Of a stretch of DNA of 64,000 bases, positions 13,901 through 27,200 are shown piece by piece (within the stretch, counting starts at the first letter, position 1; the number at the start of each line of letters is the position of its first letter). A program made the translations under genes and the position numbers. Source of the stretch: Blastomussa wellsi (taxonomy: Eukaryota > Cnidaria > Anthozoa > Scleractinia > Plerogyridae); assembly GCA_947652115.1 (NCBI GenBank), contig OX393569.1, positions 12,181,441-12,245,440 of the forward strand, given 5' to 3'. The notes under the pieces were generated by a model, which saw only the letters and a list, made by a program, of their open reading frames with translations, was not told the DNA's origin and ran no database searches.

Positions 13901-16900
13901 CCATCTACCCGGGTTTGGAGTCAGAGTTGTCCCTCTCCTAGGCTATACTGGTCCACGGCACCCTATTCCGTATTATTCGGGTGCAACCCCCCTAAGGGAG
14001 GGCTCCCCTATCCGCCACCAGGGGACGCGCCCCTACGCCGTACAGCCGCAGCGCGAGGGAGGTAGAGGAAGATTATCGGAAAATGTCTTAAACATTCTAA
14101 ACACGTGAGCCCTTATAGACGGCTAGTTGATGTGGCGTAGTTTTACAGGGAATGACCTTCACACGGCCGGCTGACCTTTACATAAACAGCTAAATAATAA
14201 ACTGAATCGCTCTAAACGTTTGAAGAAAAATATAATACAGTGACTTGGCTTAACTATTTGCAAGACCATTCTTCAAAGTTTGAAAGTCTGGACTCGCGAA
14301 TAGACTATTTCCATTATCCACCAGATCAGACGTTAGTCGATCGTTCGCATTGTACGTGTAAACAGATTGAGCAAATTTAACAAGCAGTCTGGTTCAAATT
14401 AGTAACTCTCACAGGAATCGCTTGATACATTTAAACAAAGATAATATTTTGAATCGGCAAGAATAAATTACCTTCAGTTGAATTCTACGAAAATCCTGAA
14501 AGCCATGCTAAGCATTTGAATTATTGCGGAATTTGAAGATATATCGAAAGTCTAATTTCACCTTTACTCGTTCTTCACTGCAGACTCGCTGGTCGATCAA
14601 ACCTGGCCATGAAATCTCGTTCACTGAACTGTTTAGTATACACCACCGAGAACTTGATCGGCACCCGCAATTTTAAACGCATTTTCGAGATCAGAATGAA
14701 GACACATCAACTCAACACAGATGAACTCAACACAAGGCGAGCGGTATCCAGTCACCTCGCCACCAGGGCATCTCGCCACTAACCAACTAACCGAAACGAC
14801 CTCGCAACCAACGAACTCGCCAACAAGCTAAGCCATCTAGCCACCAAGACAGACAAAATCACTTCCAAAATCCAAACTTGTGTTGTGTTGGCCTTGTATG
14901 AATAAGTGCCTGCGAAATTCCGAACGCTCATACGATGTTTTTTCGAAACAGCGGTGGCTATGAGAGAACAGATTACGTTATATAATAGCTTTCTAAATAG
15001 CGGTGGCTATCAGACAACAGATTACGTTGTATAATAGCTTTGGTATGTCTCGTCTTAAGCAACGTAGAAAGCTAAATACTTTTTTAATCACAACCTCTGT
15101 TATAAAGCACAAACGAATCAAATGAAAGAAACTTTCTGTTACAAATGACGCTCCCGTTCCACGCGGATAAACAATCAAACGGCCATGGCAGTTGATAGTT
15201 CCAGCTATCATGTCCGTTTGAAAACTGTCATTAACTATCATTCACTTTGAACTTGTTCAAAATCTTCATGGTAGTCGATGACAGTTTTAAAGATAGCGAT
15301 AGAGTACTTTTAGTATCGAGGGGGTAAGTTTCTAAAGACACTGTGGTGCTGCGTCGGTGGGAAGTATAACAATTCGATTCGCTCCGACGAAGGGCTAACG
15401 CTCGAAACGTCAGCTCTTGAATCTCTTTACGGTGGCCAATTGACATTATCAACCCAGTTGATAAAACCAAATTATACTTTTAGTATCTTTCTATAAATAA
15501 AACTCTCGTGCGCCACGCTGATTAACAAACAATCTCTAAACAATTTATATTTTAATGAGGAATGAACCTTATATAATAGCTTCGATATGCCTCGTTTTAA
15601 GCAATTAGGAAGAAAGCTTCAGTTCTCTGACTTTAAAACACAAATAAATAAAACTGAACAACGCGGCTTGTGTGCGAACAAAGCGATAAGCCGACGAAAT
15701 ATCTCACCTAATATTATAATTATAGGAAAGAACCTTTCTGTTATAAATGACGCTCGCGTACCACGCGAATAAACAAGTTCATTAGTCAAGACACAGTACT
15801 TTAGTATCTTACTAAAAATAAAACGCTCGTGCGCCACGTTCGTTTTAAGCAATTAGGAAGAAAGCTTCGGTTCTTTGCCTTTAAGAAAACACAAATGAAT
15901 CAAACTGAACAACGCGGCTTGCGTACACACAAAGTGATAAGCCGACGAAAAATCTCACCTACCATTAAACTTATAGCTTCGCGTGGTGAACAAACTCAAA
16001 GTCGCCCAACAACTTATATTTTAATTAGTCTCACCAGGTACATAAAAAAGCTGATGGCCCTGCCTTTTCTACCTGAAGCCAGGATTCTACCGATGTTCCA
16101 GCAAAGACGGAGCTCGCACCAGAAGCCTGAAAGTTATGCCCGAATCGGCAGCATGTAGACAGACCACGCAGAAGGAGGTCACACTGTACTGGAAATCCAG
16201 TTGCTTTCCACATACTGGACAAGCGCTTTCACAAATGGAAACACTGATTTAAAAAGCCACGAACGAGATTATTTTGATTTTAAGCATAAAATTACACATT
16301 TTTCACGAATATGAATTCTGCTCAGAAATACAAGTGATATTTGAGGAAGAACAAAACTTGCTTTACACGCCCAACGTCGCATCTTTTCTTGGCGTGCTCG
16401 CCCGCGCGAACTAACAACCGGGCACATCGCCGAAAATCTTTTCGGAAACGCGGGAAATATTGAAAAAAGTAATAATAAAAATATAAACAATAAATCATGA
16501 TAAATAGATCGCTGACATTTTGGAACCCTCAACATTTTACTCTCGATCCTCGACAAAAACCTTCCCTCGGTATTTAGGGGTGGGTGCATTTTGCTCATAA
16601 AGACAGCTGCAAAAAAACGCTCAAGTAGGGAAAAAGAGGGAATGTTTCTCGGTCCGTAAAAATTACCTTGACTCTCTCGTGAGGACTACTGATATGTTTG
16701 TCGCTTATCATCTTTGTAGCAATAAACCCGGATAGGCCGTTTTCCAATCGGGTGCGAACGCCAACTGCCTGGCCTGCACAACTTCCATTATCAAGATGTG
16801 TCCACACCTACAAAAGATGCAACCTTAGAGTAAATTAATGAATATAATAAACAACTTTGTTTAATTTAATAATAATAAAATTTGAGTTTGTTCAACACGG

Positions 16901-19900
16901 GTAGCACGTAACGGTCCTGCAGTGTTGGTTTTTGTAGAGGCAGGAAAACCGGAGAAAAACCCTCAGAGCATGGACGAGAACCAACGACAAACTCAACCCA
17001 CATATGACGCCAGGTCTGGGAATCGAACCCAGGCCACATTGGTGGGAGGCGAGCGCTCTCACCGCCATCCCTGCTGTTTAGCTTAGAAAATTATTGACCA
17101 CCTTGCTGAAGTAATGCGAGACATACTGTTTGGCAACTGTCTCTAGTCCCCTACTCTCTTGAATTACTAAAGCACGCTTGACCACCCTCCCCAGCTTCAC
17201 TAACTTTACCTCACTCAGATCAGGGAAGGTATCCTGTAAACAGAAGGGGCATTGCCACTGGCCGGTCTCGTCATGTCTGACCGGCTGTGCTTGGTCGATC
17301 ATATCACGCGGCGGTTTCCTGTTGGCAAAACCAGTCACAGTACATACCACCATCTTGCCAACGTAAAGAGACTCATTCGTCTCGCCAGTCAGCAGTCTGA
17401 AGCATTCTTCTACCGCGAGAGAACGGAACGGGGAGCGCCGCTCCTTGTACTGGCCAAACAGTTCGTCTCGGATGTCGTACAATGTTATTCGTTTGTTTCC
17501 GTAACCTTGACGCTCAAGCTCTTCGGCAAACGCATCCAAGTCCAGGTCTTTTAACCTGTCGGGAGCTTCAAGAATTTCTTCCAAAGCAGATGACGGGTTC
17601 GATTCCATTGTCGCCTTTGAAATTGAGACAAAACGTTAACAACAAATGATATTATAACATTCTCTGTATAACCTCTGACCCATGCTAATTAAAACATAAC
17701 AATAACACTGAATTATGGAAAGTTCACCTCGTCGTACTCAAGTGCGTCGACGGCCATTTTCTTGGCCCACTCGTAGGTCTCCGGGTGAACTCGTGAACCG
17801 TCAAGCACCTCAATGTAGTTCGTGGTCGTGTCACTGATGGCTGCTGTGTCGATCTTAATGAAGCCTGCGCAGTTTAGAAACACCTGGGGACCCAGGCCAC
17901 ACACGGTCACAAGCTGAGAGCGGTTCTCAAGTCTGGTACATTGTTGACGTAAACTCTAAAAGCAATGACAGAGTTTTCTGTGTTGGAGGTTGGTGGACGT
18001 ATCTTATGGCATTTATCCATACATATTTTCTAGAAAACTTTCGTTTGGTTAATTAATTAATTAATTAATTAATTTAATTAATTACTTATTAATTCCCATC
18101 TAGCCTGAATTTTCGTCTGCTTCCTCTGTTTTTTACAGCTATATATCTTTCAGTTCTATATTTCAGGTCAACCAGATGTTTGTATACATCGATATTTTGG
18201 AATTTTGCAGTGTTATATCTTTATAATAACTTAGAACTATTGCTTTAACAACTGGTGATAGTTTGCGGAATCACGGGAACTTTCTTTCTTGTGCTTTTGG
18301 TTTTCTTTCTTATTGCTTTGTTATTAGTTTTTCAGATATTTTTTAACATTTCCGAGGATTGCCGAAGAACGTGCTAACTATTATTCGAACGTTTATGAGT
18401 ATGAATTTTCGACTATTTTCCAAACTTTCTACTTTAAACTTGACAATAAAAATAAATGGTAACAAACGACGTTTGGACCGTACTTCGGTTGTTATCAAGA
18501 GTATGGTTGAAATAAAAGATGAAGATGCCAATTGATGCCAATAGATGGCGGCGTGTGAAACCAACATAACCTGCACCAAACAGGTCACATTCAAATTTGT
18601 AAACAAGGCACTGTTGGTTCACAACTGGTAGCTTAGCTTCTGAGATCTTGTTCGATCTTATGGCTGACAAAAACAGGCTGTACGGTCACGTGTAGATCTT
18701 CTGACTGAAATCTTTAAGTTGGACATGTACACTATCAGCTGAGGTTTGTTCTTTAAATGGTAGGAGGACACGAATGGAGTTTGATCGATCGCTGACAGTT
18801 GGTGAGAACCCAGGCTGATCCGATACTTTGGTGGCAATAAAGCGTGAAATGGTAGAGTTAACAAGTTTGTGAGGGAATTCATTGTCGATTAAACTATGTA
18901 CCATAACAAGCTCACATCCATTTGTTTTAAAATTGACCATTACAAAACAAAGCCAAAATGGTGAAGACTTGCTTTTACGAAGTAAAAGTGCAAGTGAACC
19001 TGAATTTCTAAAAACGATTCCGAAATTTACAGAATCACAAACTGCAAACTACGTAAAGTAACTCAAACCATATCACGTCAAACTTTGGTGTTTTCCCTTC
19101 ACAGATTAATTCAATTCCGATCCATATTCATCTTGAAAACGAATTTGATGATTTCCTATTTAAAGGAGTCCCTTTGGATGCAATTTGTTGCTTATTTCTG
19201 AGAACTAACAGCATTAAAGACTGCAAACAGTTTGAGCGATGGCGTCATGCTACGTCAGTTTTATGTTTCGATGCAATTTTCAACTGAATAATATTAGCCA
19301 ACGAGCACAAGATAATTGCTGAAGTTATGGTGAAATTACTATTCACATTATTTTGTAAGCAATACAATGAAATTCAAAGCGAACACAAACGATTATATGT
19401 TTTAGCACTTGCAATGATAAAAATGCCATTAAAGTTAATTTCATTTTTTGGACTGTATTTAATGTACAAAAAACTCTGCGGCATGTGGACATTTTAGATA
19501 TGTTGGTTGACAAAATGAACCTTCCCTTAGTTAATCCTGACATACGTGAATAACATGCAAGCCTTTTCTAGAGGTAAAGGCATCTTTCATGTTTTGCATG
19601 ATTTAGCCTTAGCCTCTAATCTCTGTCACATGAAAATTCACTCATTTCACAAAAGCTTTAAAGCTCATGCTACATTTCCCTTCGCTAAAACATTTTTACA
19701 ATGCAATTAAAATAACAAATAAAAATAATGATGTAAAAAGGGACTAGACCTCTAGGGTATTACGTAATGATGTGGAGAAAAAGTGAAGCAGTGAACAAAA
19801 TCCCAAATCAACGCCTTTGAACAAAGGCATTTTCTAGCTCACAAAACCATTCTTCGAAACAGGATCCGAAAAGAAAGGCCCTTGAATGGTTAATAACAAA

Positions 19901-21217
19901 ATCCCAATTATCGGCCCCCGAACTTTAGCATTGTGTGCTATACTCTCAGCCCCCTAACAAAATCCTTGATAGAGCCTTATATACGAGCTATATAATATAT
20001 ATATATATATATATATTTCTAATTAAAATGTTTTGTTGTGTGGAACCATGGCTATTTTATTCCTCTTTGTAGCAGCGTTAAAATCTACCATTTGTTTTCT
20101 CATATATCTTGAACGGAGTCTGTGAAATATAATAAGAATTATAATTGGACCGCGAAGCGGCCCGAAGTTGTAATTCAAATTATATGAACAGATGAAGTGA
20201 GAAATATATGAGCTTCCCACCCTTCTTCCCTACTTTCTATGGGGTCTCTCTTTTGCCTGTCTATTCGATGGCGTCAAAAAGCCATCGAAGCATGGGACCA
20301 CAAGATCTAGGTCCCAGGGCCTTGTGGGTATACCCAGGCCCCATTTATTGTTTTCTTTAGGGGGTTCCCCTTTTATTGGCGTTTAAAAGTGGTTTGAAGC
20401 ACTAACCGAGAAATTCCTACCATTTGTTTTCTCATATATTTCTCACTTCATCTGTTCATATAATTTGAATTATAACTTCAGGCCGCTAGTATAATTCTCA
20501 TTTCAGATGTCTTCCCTCCCGGACGACCTTCAGGCTATGATCAACAGGTCGAAAACAGAAACATTTCTTTGAACGATTCTGTGCCTAAGAAAATCAAGGA
20601 CCCATTAGAAAAGGGGAATAATGCAAAGGATAGCTGCTTACAATACTGTGGTCTATCCAGGGGGAGTAGAAATATTCCTAGTCGCTTCAGCTCCGGCGGT
20701 ATGGGCCACTTGGCTCGACGCACACTTTTTTACCTCTCAAGCAACACAAGTCAAGAGAAACCACCTGTTTCCTTCTTTGCACACAGCGTTTGTTCCAAAG
20801 TTATCAAATTAACAATTCTGTTCATTAAAAATACCTTCAATAAGGAAGACGCTTTCCTAGGTCCCAGACCACACACGAACTGCAACAGCGCGACTGTGTG
20901 TGGATGCTCCAAGAGGCGATTGGGGTCAACACCTACTTCATTTACAACTGTCACGAATTCTTGATGGAGGCTTTTCACAAGATGCTCTTTGGATACATGG
21001 TCCTGAAAGATTATAATTTCGTCATGTGACAGTCATTTCAGAAAAACTTTTGGGAATTCCTCGAGGCCTCGATTTGTCGAGCCTCACAATACTCGAACCA
21101 AAGCACCTTCACTTGCTCTTCTACAACATTGTAACTGGCCGTTGACAAAACCAGTGTCGGATCGGATCACCCCAAAGGAACGCACCCAAATTGTCGTGCA
21201 AGAGAAACATTTGTTGC

Positions 21218-21259
<42 letters not shown>

Positions 21260-24200
21260 TGTGGAACCATGACAAGTTGTGAGTTTGATGAAAAACGGGA
21301 AACAAAGCCAAAATTTGTTGCTCAAAGAAGACCCGCGCTCTACTTTTTGCAGCAACTTTCTTCGACCCGCAAAAATGTTTTAGTTGTGCGACAAGTTAAT
21401 CATGCAAGGTAAAAAACGCGAAACATGGACTCAAAACTTGCAACGAAACAATGTTGTGCCACAAGTTGAGGGTTTTTGTATCTCGTATATCGCCGCCTTT
21501 ACAGTATATATTTACAGTTTATATTAACTGGTACATTAAACTCTTATGCAATTAAGTTGTCAAAAATGGCTTCCCTTTGCTAAACCATTGGAATAAAACA
21601 CCATAAAAACGAATGTTATGATAATCTTATGTTCAGTGAGCCGCCAACACTGGCGCGACTTTTGTCTGGCTGACTCGGCTTTGCATGAAATTAAAGGTGC
21701 GTTCCTTTGGGATGATGTACATCATGATCAGTGATCCGAGATCTCTCGGATCATGATGTATCAAAGGCGCCGACGAATCCACTCTGAGCAACGATTCACC
21801 GGTTCCTTTGATGCACCATTTCTGAGTGATCTCGGATCACTGATCCTGATCCGGATCGCCCCAAAGGAACGCACCCTTTTATTCCTGAAAATCAATCAAT
21901 TTTATCCTCTTGACAAACGTAGAAGGCTTGATTGAAGTTAACGTCTCGCGAACTTTTTATAAAAGCCTTTGCTGTATCAACAAGTTAACTTTAACCAAAT
22001 TTGTGCAGGCATAAAATTTATTTATCGCCAATACACTTCCGTGATTACTCGTGCGAAACGTCAACGGCCATATTAGAGGGGGGTGAATAGGTTCGCGGAT
22101 CAACGGATAATTTGATCTCGGATTCCGGACTCTGCATGCCATATTCTTTTATTTTATTATTAAGCAATAGACCAGGCTTTCTATGGGTTTATAGGGGTAA
22201 TAACCCACGCGGGATGTTTGGGAGAACACGAGAACACGAGAAAAGTTTGGGAAACTTGCGATTCCAATGAAAGCGACAAGAATGCTCTTACCTGGAACGG
22301 ATGCAGTCGCAAACACAAAAGTTCGTCTTCCTCGACACACAGGGCAGCAAACTCAGCGAGTGGATCCTGGATCCTGCGACCAAGGGACACTGCATGACGC
22401 AGAAGGGGGGGATACTCTCGAAACTCATTCTGCAACAGTAGCAAGCAACATTAAATGTCACCATCACACACACGGAACTAATCTGCTCTACATGTTAAAT
22501 TATTTTTTTACGACCAATGTTTTGTCAAAAAAGGTAATTCATTTCATTTCATTTTCATTTATTTATTGCCCAAAATCAATTACAGTACATATTTACATTA
22601 TTATCACTTCACAAACGTCCTACGTCATTGAGCTGGAAGTCTCAGAAACCTTGCTAGGCTTATCGTGGAGACTCCCATTACTACTAACACAATATTACTT
22701 GATGATTGCTATTAAGACATCACTTAGTATGGTTTCTGATATAAGGGCTTGACAAAGAGATTTATTACATAATGCAAGAAATCCTGAATTTCTACTCTTG
22801 ATTGAGAATAATTTTTTAAATGTTCGCCTAAAACTGCAATCCCTCTGCTTTAAATCACATGGTAAGCTATTATATATATCTACACCTTTATTACATACAT
22901 TAAACTTCCTCATATTTGTTTTGCTCGCTGGCTTATGTAACTTTTTGACTGGGCGCGTGTTAAATTTGTGTATCTGATAATTAGTTTTCAACAGTGACAT
23001 GGTCGCTGCTGGTAGTTGATTCTTTTAATACTGATGCATCAAATTTCCAATAACAAGTTATTTACCTGGTACACATGAATGAATGGGGGCTTTGAATTAT
23101 AAACCTTGAAAGTCATTACTCGAACAATATCCTTTTGCAATTTTTATATCTTGTCTAAATGGGATTGATATGTGTTAGCCCATAGAGCAGCATTTGAATC
23201 CTTGTGTGGCATTAATAAATTTGTATCATCAGCAAAGAGTATGAAAGATATTAGTTCTGAGCTATTACTTGTATCATTTATGTATATTAAAAATAGTGGG
23301 CCCAATATGGATCCCTGGGGGACCCCACAACTTACTTCTTTTCTCATAGATTCCACATTATTATATTTAACGCATTGGTTACACTTAGTTTTATAATCCT
23401 TGAACCAATTCAATACTTACACCATAATGCTCAAGTTATGCTCAAATTATGATTAACAGTATCAAAGGCGTTAGAAAGATCTAGAAAAACTCCAACTGCA
23501 ACTTTATTATTATCTAACGCTTTTGTTGTCTTATTGACTAAATCTATCAACGCAAAATTTGTTGAATGGTTTTTCCTAAAACCATATTGATGTTCAGGGG
23601 ATCCCCATTTTGTTTAAGTAATTGATCAATTTCTTGTACAGGTAAGAGATATAGGTCTATAACTGCTGATGATTGAAGTTTTCAAGTTTATAGGTATTTT
23701 TCCTGTTATGAAAGTCAGATTTATTATGTATGACTAGGGGTTTCAATGTGAAAGTAAGGGCTGGCGTTAGAGCTGGAGGAAAAAGGCTGAACGGCTAAGT
23801 GAAAATTTTAAACGGCTAGCTGTGAACACTTCGACCCGCATTTTCTGCGTCGCGCAGTGACTTTAAAAAAACATCTTGCTGGTCAGAACACTGCAGTTTA
23901 GAGTTGGTTCCGCTTTTCCCTACATGTATCTTCGTAACTGAAATAAACAATTTATGGAAATGAATCTTTGTCTTCTATTTTAGTGCGAACATATTTTCAT
24001 GTCGTCGACCGGGCATCGATTTGTATTATTAATTAGCATCCCAGCGCGATTTTAAGACAAGTGATATCTTAAGTTCCATAACGCATCTAAAGTTTGGACA
24101 GAAAATAGTCTGCCTTTGCAAGACAGAATTTGTGAAAAAGTTCTTTTGCATTCCTCGAAACTCTCAACCGCTAAACGTATTGAGTGTCAACAACTGGTCA

Positions 24201-27200
24201 AAATTTTGCCAATGTGTGTGTTATCATTTCGCCGACAAATAAATTCATCACGTGCCGCGTATCCCCGAGGGAGTTAAAAACGCCTGATATTTGCATATTT
24301 CTAATCGGTAAAAATTGATCTTACAGGAAAGCAGCCATACACAAATTGATATCTTTTCCTGTTCGAGATTCATCATTAACCGTTCGTGACCTTGATCACA
24401 AGCAAATGACGACATTAGAAAATGCTCATCTACTTGTTTTATGGCAAAAATTGGCAATGTCAACGGCATCTCGAAAGCGTCCGACAGCGTGCGTAAAATT
24501 CTCACGTGCAAAGTGATGTCAGGCGTGGATCCTGGATGGTATGACAGCCATGTGATGTGCGCATGATTGTAGTTTCAACTGTCCCGGATAATAGTCTACT
24601 GCGCAGGCTTCAAGTCTTACATCCGAAAAAATTTTGGATTTTTTGCCCTGTTGAAAAGAATAGTCTGCTGCCTCGCTAACGCTCGCCAGCAATAATAGCA
24701 CAGCTAACTCTGTTGCAAGAAATTTTACAACTCTGGGCAAGATGTTGTCATGACCACAGCTTTTTGATGATCTAGACTTTCTAATTCTTTTTTAATATCT
24801 GTTTCACATACAGGTGATATAAGCATTGAATCAATTAATTAATTCTCTCAAGGGAACATGATTAATTATTTATATTTTATAATTAATGTTTTGTCCAAAA
24901 AGGTAATTCTATCAAGGGAACATATAACATTAGAAACGACGATCTTTATTTGTGCCCAGAACCGTTTATATATAACAATAAAATAAATACACAACAAAAG
25001 GAAAGAGCAGTGTCACTTAGAAATAGCTAAAACTAATCAAGCTAAGTGGCTGGGCCATGCGGAAAATAATTGCAACGAGTTACTGAACATAGAAAATGGG
25101 ACATGAATTCCGTTCATGCACGCACCCACATACATACACACACAATGAACGAATCAAAGAGCTTTGTGAGGCACGACTGAATTTTTTGAAACAAACGTTT
25201 GCCCTCAATTTCTCGACATATTTACAGACATATAACCAGTCAAACAAATCATTGGGTGAGAAAATCAAGCCACTCGCAGATCGACAAACTACCCGTGAAT
25301 AATGTGTCTACGCCCGGTTTGCACTTTGAAGGTTTCTGATTGAACCGACGCTCGTTTATTTTTGAACCGTCTTTTTAATTAGTCTGCATTCACAGGCTGA
25401 TATGTTCTTCTGAGGAAATAATCTGAAAAGAATATGCCATTCTGTCTGTTCATACTGCTATGAAGAATGTTGTCATTTGAGGGAATTGAATGACGTGTAT
25501 TGGAATGTTGTTATCATCTCGAATCCCTGCCCGGGATTTCCCATAGCCTACATGTGGCCGCACCCACCCACCGAGGAAAAACCGGAGGGAGGGAACATCT
25601 ACGAAAAGCTGACACGAATCGTGTGTTATGTGACGTCACATTAATTTATGCAATACATGTAAACAAATGGTTTAGAGTGTGCTTTAATTCCATCTCGCTT
25701 TCAATTATATACTGTGTTTTAAAGAGATTATGAAGGATTGCGAGCGGTGTTTGGTCAACAGCAAGAAGAAAACGATATTTCATGTAAACATCGCGTTCGC
25801 AAATTTGAATTTTCAGGCGTGTACTCAGTACTCCTCTCAGAGTACAGCCTTCCGTCAAAGTGTCAATGTGTACAACTGAATAGAGGGGGTAAGTTTCTAA
25901 AGAAACCGTGGTGCTGCGTCGGTGGGAAGTATAACAATATAATTTGGTTTTATCAACTGGGTTGATAATGTCAATTGGCCACCGTAAAGAGATTCAAGAG
26001 CTGACGTTTCGAGCGTTAGCCCTTCGTCGAAGCGAATCAAGGAATTGTGCGTCGTGTGTTTTTATATACAGAAAGATGGAGCTTCGCTATTGGCTGGTGC
26101 CTGGTAACGTGAACCAGGCACCAGGGACCAGGCACCAGCCAGCTTTTCACATATGCCCCTGTACCATACGAGATCATTATATATGTAATTTAGCTGAAAG
26201 AAAACAGTCAGAAAATTGATTGGCAGAAACAAAAAAGGGTTTGAATTTCCTATGCTATTCATGTTCCTAAATTTTCTTTAATAAAAACTATGCTTTAAGA
26301 GGGTGGTTATTTCATTTGGAAAGTCTGAAAATGGTTACGTAACAAAGAACATGGGACACTGCATGACGAAGAAGGGGGGGGGGGCACTCTCGAAACTCAT
26401 TCTGCAATGACTTCAATCTGTTTATTCAATATTGGCGATTTATATTATCAGTGCTATGGATGTAGTTTGTACATAAAATGCTGATGACAAGTCTCTTGTA
26501 TATTCGGGGACAAAAGCATTCTTGCAACCCTTGATTGGCCAGGGTAATTCGCAAGGTCAGGAGACGTGCAGCTTCGAAGAAGGTTACGTCAAGTTCCACA
26601 ATTGTGGAAAACGAGATTGAGGAGTTTTCGGTAAACATAAGTCACCGAGTCAATGAGTCACGAGTCAAGTTATGAGAAAGGTCAGTTGTTTTCAAAATTC
26701 AAAATGGTGGACATTGCAAAACTCGATAAACGTGAGTCAATGTCAAACAAAACCGCTGACCTGACTCATAACTTGACTCATGGCTCATTGACTCGTGACT
26801 CATAAAACAGGAATCCTCGAGATTGAGAGAGAACTGTCAAGTACTAATCCAACAATTAGGGTTACAATTTCCCAGTTAATTGATGCTCTTACTTATCTTC
26901 ACAACTCTGAATTAATAGTACCTGTTCAATTCCAACTGTACTGCTTGGGGATTTCAATATTGATCTCAAATGCAGGCAAATACAGAACAAAAGGCTCTAA
27001 AAATATCTTATAACAGACAAAGGATACACTCAGCTACTGACTACCGTACACAGATAGATCGTGTTTTTAATACCAAAGCACCACAATGTGTACAATTAGC
27101 AGGTACTCTGAAGCCTTACAACAACGATCATAAGCCTGTCTATATTTCCACGAAAGCTTTTCACACATGTCCCTGTATCATAGAGATCATTATATATGTA

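Noticed and set aside
15231..15470. Frame shared with 25944-26219 that looks like a conserved protein
   Set aside because: It is antisense to the Penelope-like tail; identity reflects repeat homology, not coding.
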